Origin: Nemertoderma westbladi
Lineage: Eukaryota > Xenacoelomorpha > Nemertodermatida > Nemertodermatidae
Assembly: GCA_032718475.1 (NCBI GenBank)
Contig: JAUCBJ010000771.1
Span: 1 to 38,586, forward strand
Direction: 5' to 3'
DNA length: 38,586 nt
A model generated the notes under the pieces. That model made no database searches. It was not told where the DNA came from and was given only the letters and a program-made list of their open reading frames with translations. Both the position numbers and the translations under genes were made by a program. Positions 1-10,200 of this stretch are shown here, in pieces (positions within the stretch are counted from its first letter, which is position 1; every line of letters begins with the position of its first letter).

Positions 1-804
1 CCGGTTTGGAAATCTACCCTAACGGCAGATTACTATGTAGGTGAGTTGTCCACCCCCCAGGATAAATTAGGAGCACAAAGTATAAGGTCAGTAAAAATGG
101 TGGCTATAAAGAACTTCGCTACTACCCAAGCAGACCTTTATAACTGGGACGAGGACGAGTGCATCCAACATCTTGAGATACCTCGATTCCAAACCGATTA
201 TCCTGGAGTGCAAATACTCATCGGCCAAAACGCGCATGAGGCGCTCGAGCCATTAGAGAAACGGCCTGCTCAACCACAGCCACTACAAACCTATGCGGTA
301 AGAACTAGAGTAGGTTGGTACTTCACTGGCCCTTCCCGTAGAACTCTCAAAGAGAGATTACCTCAACAACAGGTATACCAAGTAAAGGAATGGGAAGTGG
401 AGAGCAGTGATGTGGACGATCCAACTGAGGGAACACCATACTCCTCAGATAATGACGATATTAACTCCAATGTAGATCAATGGAGACATTGCCTTGGGAC
501 GATTAATCCAGCCGACATCGCTTCCAGAGGAGCAACTCCTCAAGAACGGATAGATACTCCCGGCTGGTTAGGTGGACCCGACTCCCTAAGTAAAGAAGAA
601 GATGAATGGCCTCCTCATCTTACCACTGCGGAGATTAGACAGGTCAAGGGAGCGGAGGAAGTAACACGACAGCCTAATCGCCCAGCTGGTCGCTTAGGTT
701 TACTGGAAAGAGACCGAAAACGGTCCAGAAACCATGGAAGGCAAGATACTCTTCCTACGACCACTTCCCTAATTCGACAAAGATCTAGGGACTCCATAAC
801 GTAA
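1..804 (+). pseudogene. BEL/Pao-type retrotransposon pol remnant with internal deletion
   Basis: One frame stays open from the window edge to the stop at 804, so the left end is cut by the window. Around 200-345 it reads like the end of the BEL/Pao aspartic-protease region: LIGQNAHEALEPLE, then YAVRTRVGWYFTGP. Around 500-560 it jumps to the motif that follows the BEL/Pao RNase H domain (NPADIASRG, then GWLGGPDSL). Near 685-705 RPAGRLGLLE resembles the C-terminus of BEL/Pao pol. No reverse transcriptase and almost no integrase lies between these blocks, so most of pol is missing while the frame stays open. There is no convincing ATG. I infer a non-autonomous deletion derivative. The family call rests on remembered motif patterns. 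Confidence 0.7.
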
Positions 805-2240
805 TTATATATGGAGTGGGTGTGTGACTATATCATTTTATATTTGTTTTTATTTTATATTTATGTAAATGTTATTATGTACGTTATTATAATCGTTTTT
901 ATTTAATTTTATTTAGTAAAAGGTTATTTTTAGAATATTTAGTAAATTAGTGCAATATATTAGTGTTTATTACATAATTACTTATAATATATTTAGTGCG
1001 ACGGCAAGAAGTAATTATTTTCTCTTTCCTTACTGTCCGTATTATATTATAAATGCGAGACTATAGTAAGATGACATGTCAGTACTTCTTAAAGTACAAT
1101 AAAGCCACTACTATATTTAAGTATTATTGGTAGGCAGAGTATTAGGAATGCAAAGTTCAGATCCTCGTGTCTCGGCTAAACCAAGCTCTGGGTAGACCTT
1201 GGAAACGACTTGCCTCTTCACACTGACATTGCTTCGTGCGATATTGCTCTTCTACCTTATAACAAATAATACATATAGTAGCGTGATGTCCCTCTAACAG
1301 TAGCGTCAATCGCAAATAAATCTGTTAAACTTTTGACCATCTGTAATTCTAGTCGATTAAGATATCGTGGCACCCACCGATATACTTGAAAGACAAATTC
1401 TAGAATCAGTGGTTAACGTCCCCAGACAAGTTCTGGAATAAAATTTGTGTCAATTTTAACATCAAATAATAAAATTCACGGGAATAAATTAAATTCATAT
1501 TTAAATGAATTTCATAAATTGTCATTTTGTACAATTTATAACATTCCCAAAATTCCAGTAATTAATAGATCATGGGAGCGGAGATTCATATTGAGTGTAC
1601 TAGAGTGTGAGAATCTCCAACATATAGTCAATAGCCGATAAAATTTATAAAATCATGCATAAAGAGGATATTGACAATTAAAGAATTACTATTAAATAAC
1701 ATCCCAGATCTGTATACATGAGAATTGCCCTAATTCTACCGCTAGTTTTCCATAATGTCACCATGGCAACACCCACGCTAGAATTAGAAGCAAGTTAAAG
1801 GAACAATAAAAGCTTGTCCCATTGCGTAACATAAGAGTATACATAGCGCACTATTAGTATCCAAGGATACATAGTAATAACGTGACATTCTGGAAGACAC
1901 TGACTAACGGACAAATGGCATGCATGTGTGCAGTAAGTAATGATTGTATGGAATTTGTGCGTTTATAGGTGAATGTTACTACTAAAGTGTGTTTACAGTA
2001 GCTAATCGCAATTGTAAAATAGCCTTAACTCTACCGAGATAACCTCAAGTGGATTCAAGCTTTTGGGACGGACAGTGGTGGGACTTGTGCCGGTTATCGT
2101 TGTCGTGCTATTGCTACATGTTGGCGTAAACACTGCGACAGCGGTACATCGGCGCTGAGAAACCCACTGTCCGGGGGCAAAGCCTAGTAGGCAGCCACGC
2201 CCGCTTGCCTAAAATATTAACTCATCTTGATATTAATAAA
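805..2240. other. Non-coding; possible LTR downstream of the BEL/Pao remnant
   Basis: No gene is seen here. Directly after the pol remnant is a purine-rich run (811-820, atggagtggg) followed by tgtgtgacta at 821. This is the arrangement of a polypurine tract and the TG start of an LTR. AATAAA lies at 1098-1103 and could be the LTR polyadenylation signal. I could not place the LTR end or find a second copy, so the LTR call is weak. The short open frame at 1447-1641 shows no recognisable protein. Bases 2050-2220 are more GC-rich and may be the leader of the gag-like region that follows. Confidence 0.3.
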
Positions 2241-2254
2241 CTCAGATAACAGAT

Positions 2255-3703
2255 ATGACGGAATTGATAGAAGATGACCTTGGTATCAGGGAGCGATATA
2301 CTCTACCTTTACAAGCGTTGTGGATAGCTTGATACGCGGTGAAGCCGATCCGACTATTACGGAGGACGATGGTCGTTATATCGAACCGCCGATGTCCCAG
2401 GAACAACTTACGCGTGAAGCGGACTATAGAAAATTCACCGCTCGCTATACGCATCGTAATGGTACGTATATGGACTTCTTAACTACCGGCCATCCTATCG
2501 ATTTACATGATACGGACGATGTATACACCGAAAGGGAAATGGTTCTATTTAAATATCATACCCAGCGGAGTCGTAACGATAAACCGAGAATAGATCACGA
2601 AAATTATATTCGTAACAGACTGGGAAGACGAACCAATATGCCTAGAAGCTGAGGAGATTCAGCCTATCGCGCCCGGAACAACGACAACGATTACCTCCTA
2701 GAATGGTATCAAGGTCCACAGTGTCTCACTGCGTACGATTATCGCCATGCCAACTATGTTTCTCGGCAACGTTGTCGGTTATGCGCATCGAGAGACCATG
2801 TTACGCCCATGGACACAAACGTCCGCTGTTCCTATTTCCACGAACAACCGTCGATGGAAATCTATTGTGCATATTGACGGCTTAATAATTTGCACATTTT
2901 TTGCTGTCTGCCCCCAATTTATGACTCAATGCCATCATTGTCAATTAAAAGGACACGCCAGCTTTGATTGCCCCTTCAACCATGATTTAGAGAGCGTAGA
3001 TGAAATGATTGTACTACGTTATATCAGAGCTTGGGAAGCGAACGCTGATTTACATTGTGATTCACGCCATCGCTATTATCCTGGACGCGCCTACGAAGGA
3101 GTTTATGCGTTCCATCCATATTTGTTTGCCTCCGTCGAGCAGAAATCGCGCCTATCAAGTTATGAACTATTAAAGCGCGTTGGAGAATGTATTTCAACCA
3201 AATATGTACGCAAATTCCTCAGGAGCATTAATCCGAGTGACATCCATTCTTACAACTTAATAAACTTTATCCGTCAAGACCCTGCCTATGGAGACTTATT
3301 CGTCAACTCACACCCTGAGTTACAAGAAGTATATCGACGGCCTTACGAGTACCGAGCCCGCGAACGCGAGTTGGAAAGAACCATTAAACCAAGGAAGTTT
3401 CTAACTACCTATGGTCCACCCACGGCCCTCGTGCAGACCACTCGTACAGGACCCGTAAGAGCGGCTGTCTTGAAACGAGCTCTCAAAGCCGTTAGACCCC
3501 TCTCCCCGGACGTTGAGGTCAATCAACCCGGTACTTCGACCGGCGGATATACCGATCGCAATCCCATACCTTCTGATGCAATCATATTGCACCCTTCACC
3601 CAGGAGTTATAGCCCTCCTAGTAAAGTGGCTCGCCCCAAAGAGAAAAGGACTCTTGCTAGCTTCAAAAAACTGCGTAAACGCCATCCGCGCAAGAAAGAC
3701 TAA
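2255..3703 (+). pseudogene. Frameshifted gag-like protein with CCHC zinc knuckle
   Basis: Three open pieces follow one another on the plus strand. The first starts at ATG 2255 and stops after 25 codons. A second frame runs to TGA at 2650-2652 and stays open beyond it to about 2878, with cysteine pairs (CRLC, RCSYFH, YCAY). A third frame runs to the stop at 3701-3703 and holds CHHCQLKGHASFDC near 2930-2972, which is a C-x2-C-x4-H-x4-C zinc knuckle. The last 60 residues are rich in Pro, Arg and Lys, as in many nucleic-acid-binding gag tails. I infer a decayed retroelement gag or ORF1 with at least two frame breaks and one in-frame stop. No reverse transcriptase follows. The family is not recognised; it could also be a domesticated or unrelated zinc-finger gene. 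Confidence 0.5.
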
Positions 3704-5480
3704 CTGTTTAGAGTATTTTTGTATTTTAGAAACTGTGATTTTGTATATTTTATAGACTTAAATCCCATTTTCTGGGAGCGGTGTAAAAGCTTTTGTGGGA
3801 TAACTGATACGTTCGCCTATGCTGGCCAGTTCCCCCCAGGCGCTAGAATACTCTAAAAAAGGTTTTCTAACTGTATATATATTCCCCTCGCCCGCAAGGT
3901 ACCTTTACAGGTGTTTTAACGGACATAAAAATCATTCTGCTATATACGTGTTTTAGCGGACATGGTAAGACAAAAAACTTGTAATGCATCAACCACCTTT
4001 CACAGTTTAGCCGTGATGATTCATATTACGACATCTAGCAGCTGGTTGCTGACATGGAAACAGCCATTGGCCGCGTGGTTCTTTGTTTGGCTTGGGCCAA
4101 TCAGGGCGGTTTTTCCTGTCGACGTGTAGCTTTTCTGCCGATCATAAGGAGAGTGTTCAGTCTTACTGTTTTTTCTTGTTACTTTGTTGTTATTGCTGTC
4201 TAAGCCAGAAACACCGGCATTTTTGGATAGATACTGCTGTACCGTAAACTGCTTGAATTATCGAAAGTATAAACTGTTACCTAATCTAACGAAACGAACT
4301 CACTGACTTAAATCACTCATCTCACCTTGATACTTCTAACTCATTAATCATATTGTTTGTACTGTTATTTTACCGTCAGTTATTAATTGTAAATATTTGT
4401 TGATGGAAATATCGCTATTTGGATAATACGGATAAATCACCCAATTCCCAATTTTCTTGATAACACTACAGGTTAGAGAGACCGGCTATACATAACAATT
4501 GCGATTTATATTAATGTGGTGTGTATTGAATCCAATGTTATTTAGCAGACCCTACGTGAGTCAATTACTGCTCTCTTTATGTGTGATCAAATGTACTGAC
4601 TGTCGGCAGAATAGTGTGTATGATTGTGATTGGTAACAAAGTATTTCCTAAAGAATACGTTTTATACTTTAATAATAAGCAGTATCGTTGCGTTTAGTAT
4701 AAGTCCTAGTTCTGTTTAAATAGATAAAGCGCCACGTCCTAAAGGAACTGTTAATATTTCCCGAAAGCCAATAATACCTGTCAGAGATTAATTAATAACG
4801 ATCTATCGAATAATACAGTAAGTTTACACTGCAACCTTACACTGTAATAATACAATTCAAGCATCCGAATTCAGTCTCCCGGGTGTAGATCCATCGGGTG
4901 AATGATCGCGCATGGGCTGATTTCGGCTAATGTTTTGCGTATTAGCATAAATTATTGTCGTATGCTAAAGTGGTTTTAATTAACTAAAAGACATATAAAA
5001 TTTGGCAGGTTAAACTGCTAAAGGTCTTCAAAAGCGCGAACACACCTTTATACTCTTTGACCTCTAGCGGCAAACTGTAGAACTGTACACTGCACAGTTT
5101 CTACACGAAGATTCGGCTTGTGGTTTAAAATATACTGTGTAATCCAAGTTTAATCTTGAACGGATCAAAAACAAAATAGGAAAACGTTGAATTTGCACAC
5201 ATTTTCTACATACAGTACTACAGTCATTGTACACGGTAACCTCAACAATACTCAATAGGCCTATCACAACGGGGGCTTAGATTGACAAAAAAACAAGACT
5301 ATACTGTAGTTTTTATCGTTTTTTTTTTAACAATAGACAAATATTGTTTACTTGTACCAAATACTATTGGGGAAGTAGGCCTACAGATTACTGATTATAT
5401 TGATTTTAATTATAAATTATTTGTTGTTGGACTGCTGGGTCTATCTGAGTTACACGACTGCAATTCCGGTCACTGATATT
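3704..5480. other. Non-coding; likely includes the 5' UTR of the CR1/L2-like LINE
   Basis: No coding region is supported. Just after the gag-like region, gggagcggtgtaaaag (3775-3790) could be a polypurine tract followed by the TG start of an LTR, but no matching LTR was found. The right part should hold the 5' UTR and internal promoter of the LINE whose ORF1 begins at 5481. I cannot see where the LINE starts, because no target duplication or 5' landmark is visible. The frame at 5064-5267 on the minus strand looks like chance. Confidence 0.3.
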
Positions 5481-6740
5481 ATGTCCTCTAAGCGAACCAG
5501 CACCTATGGCGCCGAAGCTGAGCCAACGACTGCCAGTTTTCGTCGAAAGAGTATCAACGCAAATGGATGCAAATCGGTTGGACTTGGAACTGACAAAACC
5601 AAACAGAAAGGCCAAATGGACAAACATTCAACCAGTATAATAGGCCTCAAGGGGTCGGCTGAAATCCCAGCTGGAGTCGGTACGAATCGTCCTGACGGCT
5701 ACGAAGAGTTCGAGATTGAATGTTCGGGAAAAAACTGCACAATCTCCATGATCTGCATTACGACTCGCGGCACTGACTTCGGTAAAGTCGACTTTTACTG
5801 CGGGAAGTGTGCTAGAAGCCAACTAAATAGTATCTCACAAGCCTTAATCGAGAGTGAATTACGACTGGACGAGAAAATAAAATCACATAGCCACCTACTC
5901 AAACAGTTAAATGAAACCATGGTGAAGCACGAATCGAAAATGGAGTTACTTCGGTCAGAACTGAAGGATCATGTGGACACTACAGAAGCATCAACTACTG
6001 CCCTTGAACAGGATGTCGACCGACTACGGGAGACCAACCAAGTAGTAGATATGCCTGTGACACCGCATATGGACGATGACGTTATCGCCGAGGATATCGC
6101 CAGTCAATGGCAGACTGCAGGTCCGGGGAACCGTAACCGCCGTTGGAATCGTAATAATATCCCACAAGCGAACCCGTCGAATATGGCCCTCCTCGCCCGT
6201 CAACTGAAGGATGAGGAAAGCGAGCATAGCAAACGAAAGAACAACCTTGTTGTGAAAGGACATACAGCAAATGATAATGTAACTCAACTAATCATTAACA
6301 TTGCATTTTTCCTCAACGTCGACTTAGCTGAAGCCGAAATAACTACGAAAAACATTAGAAGAAATGAAGATGGAAATTCGCCACCAATAGTAATCGTAAC
6401 TCTACCTGCAGTGAAAAAGTCGATGATTTTGAGGAAGGCGCGTGAACTACGACAATCTGAGAATTACAGCCATATATATATATCTCAAGATTATACACCA
6501 GCGGAAAGCAAGCTCCAATATGAGCTCAGTGAAAAACGGCGTGCACTGATCACACAACAACCTGATAAGCAGTGGATAATCTACCGAGGCCAAGTCAAAG
6601 ATGCGGCTACGATCAAACAAGCCACTCGAGGACAACCTACACCACTTTCACCTAACGATCAAACACAATCGTCTCGCGTATTATACAGATCTCCCCCATC
6701 AACCCAACCAACAGTCGATCTAACTCAGTCCCTGGATTGA
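5481..6740 (+). CDS. LINE ORF1 protein (CR1/L2-like non-LTR retrotransposon)
   Basis: ATG at 5481 opens a 419-residue frame (MSSKRTSTYG...) ending at TGA 6738-6740. The frame is open upstream, but 5481 is the first good ATG. A Cys-rich segment at about residues 80-115 (IECSGKNC, then FYCGKC) recalls the PHD-like finger of CR1-type ORF1 proteins, though not all ligands are evident. A charged stretch at about 118-185 is likely coiled coil. A later segment (KRKNNLVVKGHTAN to about residue 380) has the alternating pattern of the RNA-binding region of LINE ORF1 proteins. ORF1 proteins coat element RNA as an RNP. The downstream ORF2 is in the same frame, separated only by this TGA. Confidence 0.75.
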   Translation: MSSKRTSTYGAEAEPTTASFRRKSINANGCKSVGLGTDKTKQKGQMDKHSTSIIGLKGSAEIPAGVGTNRPDGYEEFEIECSGKNCTISMICITTRGTDFGKVDFYCGKCARSQLNSISQALIESELRLDEKIKSHSHLLKQLNETMVKHESKMELLRSELKDHVDTTEASTTALEQDVDRLRETNQVVDMPVTPHMDDDVIAEDIASQWQTAGPGNRNRRWNRNNIPQANPSNMALLARQLKDEESEHSKRKNNLVVKGHTANDNVTQLIINIAFFLNVDLAEAEITTKNIRRNEDGNSPPIVIVTLPAVKKSMILRKARELRQSENYSHIYISQDYTPAESKLQYELSEKRRALITQQPDKQWIIYRGQVKDAATIKQATRGQPTPLSPNDQTQSSRVLYRSPPSTQPTVDLTQSLD

Positions 6741-9700
6741 CTTCGTGTATTTTCTTCACCTGTTGCTGTGAGCTCGACGAACTCTGCTGTCTCACATTCA
6801 GATATTGCTCACTTGACTGCTCGAAGCTCAAGAGTCTCAGATTTGGTTGACTCCGGCAACATTAATGACCAAGTAGCTACTGCTCAAGCAACCGACTGCA
6901 ACGGTGATCAGCATATACAACCTCAAAGCCCATGTGACCAACATCGAGCAATATCATTCAGCAATGTCAATGCACGTTCCATACGCAACAAAATCCCAAA
7001 CATCATGGACTACGTCATCACTAAACGTATCAACATATGTGCAGTTACAGAGACTTGGCTAAGTAGTGACGATGATGCAGTTCGGGCACTTTGTCAAATC
7101 GCCGGATATTCTCTATTCGATTCACCCAGGCGAACTGGCAGGGGTGGCGGGACAGGGATAATTGCAGCACATCCATTCCACGCTAAACTCAGTCAAGACG
7201 GTGTGTTTGATTCTTTTGAATACTCAACATGGAAAATCTACAACGTAAAGAAACGAATATTTATTATTGTAATAATTTATCGATGCCCATATTCTACTAA
7301 CCACCCTGTAACAGTTCAACAGTTTATCATTGATTTCCCTGTATTCATCGAACCTCTACTCACAATTAAGCAGAAAATAATTATAACTGGCGACTTCAAT
7401 ATCCATATAAATGATGCTAATGACAACTACACTGCGAAATTCCTGGATCAAATAGCTGGAATTGGCCTCACCCAACATTTCACGGTTCCGACTCATATAT
7501 CAGGAAATACCATTGACTTAATCATCACACGGAACAATAATGAGCTACTAATCAGTAAACCATCCATAGGCGAGCAATTATCTGATCATTACTTTGTGAA
7601 TGCTCTCATCAAACACCCATTCTCTCTACCGACAATTAAAACAGTGACCTCTCGCAACCTTAAGGATATAAATCTGGAAAAGTTTCGGATGGACATACAA
7701 CAGTCGGCATTATGTAAACAACACATCTACTCAACGCTCAATGTGGAATCCTCGGTGACTATGTACAATGATGAACTAACATCTATCATTGACCAACACG
7801 CACCATTAACCACCAGAAATATAAAAGTTCGCAACTCAAACCCCTGGTACAACGGCGCGCTCAGCGAATTAAAGCGAAAACGACGACAGGCAGAAAGAAA
7901 ATGGAGACTGACTCGGCTGCCGCTCGACGCTGCTTACCTAGCTGCTGCTCGTGATCGTTACAGCCACGCCATAGCGAACGCCCAGAAAAAGTTCTACACC
8001 GATAAAATCATTGCATGCGGCAAAGATCAGAAACAACTTTTCACATTCATAAAAACACTCACTATACCAACTGCAGAGCAAGAACTTCCTGCCCCTCACA
8101 GCTCACTCTCACTTCCTGATTCTTTTGGTGATTTCTTTGTTAACAAAATTGAAAAGATTCGTGATGAACTATCAGTGATCCGAACTGAAATTAACAATGT
8201 ACCGGTGTCATATAATGACGATGATGTTCCTCTGGCTACAGCTGAATTCTCATGTTTTTCTCCGTGTACTGAAGAAGCTGTAAACAAACTGATTATGAAT
8301 GCGCCCAACAAACAGTGCCCTCTTCATCCCATCCCGACTTTCATCTTAAAGCAAGTAATAACTGAACTGTTGCCTTTGATTACCAACATTGTAAACAAAT
8401 CAATAACAACAGGAAGTTTTCCTGAACAATGGCGTGAAGCAATAATTACAGCAGCCCTAAAGAATGTGAAACTCGAGTCCATAATATTCCAGAATTTTCG
8501 ACCAGTCAGTGGATTGGCTTTTTTATCGAAACTCACTGAACGCGCAGCTATATCTCAGCTAATGCCGCACATCAAGCCTCTGTTTCCCATCAACCAATCA
8601 GCGTACATGCAGAACCACAGCACAGAAACGACCCTTCTCCGTGTGCATTCAGATATTTTAATGGCCATGGACGACCAACGAGTAACACTTTTAGTTTTCC
8701 TAGATTTGAGTGCTGCTTTTGATACTGTTGATCGCAAAACTCTTCTCGACGTACTACGAACGAAAATGAATATAACCGATGTGGCTCACCAGTGGTTCAC
8801 AGAATATCTTACAAATAGAACTCAGCGTGTGATAATCAAAGGATGCTGCTCAAAATCACTATGTGTCCGCCATGGGTTTCCCCAGGGCTCGTGCCTTGGC
8901 TGCATATTGTTTATAATATACGTAACGGCAATATACCAGATAATCGAACGCCATCTACCGGACGTCCAAGGTTACGCCGATGATAACCAACTATATCTTT
9001 CTTTTAAACCTGACAGTGAATCGAACGAGAACGGAGCGGTAAAAGCTATGGAACTGTGCATTGATGAACTTCGCAATTGGTTCATAAACAACTGGCTAAA
9101 AATAAATGATACCAAAACGGAATTTCTAATTATCGGTACTTATCAGCAACTATCGAAAGTAAATACATCATCAATTACAGTTGGCGGCCACACAATAAAT
9201 AAAACTGACAACGTTCGCAACCTTGGCGCTTATTTTGATAGTACAATGTCTATGAACACCTTTGTCACCAAAACGTGTAGCAGTGCATTCTATCACCTGA
9301 GAAATATACAGCGAATTCGACCGTTTTTAAACAAGGCAACTACCGAGTCACTGATACACGCGTTTATATCGTCCAAACTAGACTATTGTAATGCACTTTA
9401 TTACGGAATTCCGGACTATCAAATAGCGCGTCTACAACGGGTTCAAAACGCGGCCGCTCGTTTGGTTTCGGGTGTTCGAAAGTTTGAACACATAACGCCC
9501 ACGCTGAAAGCACTGCATTGGCTGCCAGTAAAGAAACGGATTGAATATAAAATAATACTCATTGTTTTTAAATCCGTCCACAACAAAGCGCCGAAATACA
9601 TCGATGAACTCATCAGCGTCTACCGCTCACCATACCATAGTCGATCTAGTGATGCGCTTGTACTCCGTGTTCCGCCGCACAAACACGCCACACTCGGCCG

Positions 9701-9830
9701 TCGCGCCTTTGCAGTGTCCGGCCCAACCCTGTGGAACCAGCTACCGCGGCACATTCGCCTCACTCCAACAATAGATGAATTTAAATCACTGCTAAAAACG
9801 CACCTATTTAAGACAAGTTATTTTTATTAG
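6741..9830 (+). CDS. LINE ORF2: AP-like endonuclease and reverse transcriptase (CR1/L2 clade)
   Basis: The frame is open from the codon after the ORF1 TGA to the stop at 9830. Residues are counted from GTG 6768. The endonuclease covers about 62-290, with NVNARSIRNK, the E of TETWL (E95), GDFN (D209, N211) and SDH (272-274). The reverse transcriptase has FRPVSG, motif A LDLSAAFD (D646, D652), motif B HGFPQGSCLG, and catalytic YADD (736-739). The C-terminus carries the block typical of CR1/L2 elements (LHWLPVKKRIEYK, then GRRAFAVSGPTLWN). The enzyme nicks target DNA and copies element RNA onto it. No stop or frameshift breaks it. The first in-frame ATG is at 7005, inside the endonuclease, so an independent AUG start looks unlikely. 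Confidence 0.9.
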   Translation, partial: LRVFSSPVAVSSTNSAVSHSDIAHLTARSSRVSDLVDSGNINDQVATAQATDCNGDQHIQPQSPCDQHRAISFSNVNARSIRNKIPNIMDYVITKRINICAVTETWLSSDDDAVRALCQIAGYSLFDSPRRTGRGGGTGIIAAHPFHAKLSQDGVFDSFEYSTWKIYNVKKRIFIIVIIYRCPYSTNHPVTVQQFIIDFPVFIEPLLTIKQKIIITGDFNIHINDANDNYTAKFLDQIAGIGLTQHFTVPTHISGNTIDLIITRNNNELLISKPSIGEQLSDHYFVNALIKHPFSLPTIKTVTSRNLKDINLEKFRMDIQQSALCKQHIYSTLNVESSVTMYNDELTSIIDQHAPLTTRNIKVRNSNPWYNGALSELKRKRRQAERKWRLTRLPLDAAYLAAARDRYSHAIANAQKKFYTDKIIACGKDQKQLFTFIKTLTIPTAEQELPAPHSSLSLPDSFGDFFVNKIEKIRDELSVIRTEINNVPVSYNDDDVPLATAEFSCFSPCTEEAVNKLIMNAPNKQCPLHPIPTFILKQVITELLPLITNIVNKSITTGSFPEQWREAIITAALKNVKLESIIFQNFRPVSGLAFLSKLTERAAISQLMPHIKPLFPINQSAYMQNHSTETTLLRVHSDILMAMDDQRVTLLVFLDLSAAFDTVDRKTLLDVLRTKMNITDVAHQWFTEYLTNRTQRVIIKGCCSKSLCVRHGFPQGSCLGCILFIIYVTAIYQIIERHLPDVQGYADDNQLYLSFKPDSESNENGAVKAMELCIDELRNWFINNWLKINDTKTEFLIIGTYQQLSKVNTSSITVGGHTINKTDNVRNLGAYFDSTMSMNTFVTKTCSSAFYHLRNIQRIRPFLNKATTESLIHAFISSKLDYCNALYYGIPDYQIARLQRVQNAAARLVSGVRKFEHITPTLKALHWLPVKKRIEYKIILIVFKSVHNKAPKYIDELISVYRSPYHSRSSDALVLRVPPHKHATLGRRAFAVSGPTLWNQLPRHIRLTPTIDEFKSLLKTHLFKTSYFY

Positions 9831-10200
9831 TTCATTTTTTCATATTTTTCGTTTTAACATCGCCATTTGTTTTAACCCCGCCAACATTCGTTTTAACTCA
9901 TCTTTATTTGTTTTAACCCCGCCAGCGTCGTTTTAACTCATCCTTCATTTGTTTTTCAACGCCAGCATTAGTTATAAACTCGTACGTCATTTGTTTATAG
10001 AACTCGTCGGCGTTTGTTTTAACTTGTCCTTCAATTGTTTCAACTCGGCCAACAACCCATTGTTTGTTTTAACTCAATACTTGTCTGTTTTTAATTATGA
10101 CATATTTATTTTTACTTCATTGATTGCCTTTCGTGCAGCGCCTAGAATAATTAGTATCATTTTTAAATAGGCGCTATATAAATTATACATTATTATTATA
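9831..10200 (+). mobile_element. LINE 3' UTR with tandem motif, terminal hairpin and ATT-rich tail
   Basis: From about 9850 to 10085 a motif close to tttgttttaactc or tttgttttaaccccgcca recurs roughly eleven times with 20-25 base spacing. At the end, AGCGCCTA (10137-10144) is a perfect inverted repeat of TAGGCGCT (10168-10175) with a 23-base loop. It is followed by atataaattatacattattattata. A GCGC hairpin followed by TATATAAAT and a short microsatellite is the usual 3' end of CR1/L2-type LINEs, where the reverse transcriptase recognises its RNA. This marks the 3' boundary of the element near 10200. Confidence 0.75.

Noticed and set aside
6024-6287. Minus-strand frames inside LINE ORF1 and ORF2
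   Set aside because: These are shadows of the clearly coding plus-strand frames.
5481-6770. 2A stop-go peptide or ATGA termination-reinitiation site between LINE ORFs
   Set aside because: No NPGP motif occurs, and the ORFs do not overlap at ATGA; they are in the same frame.
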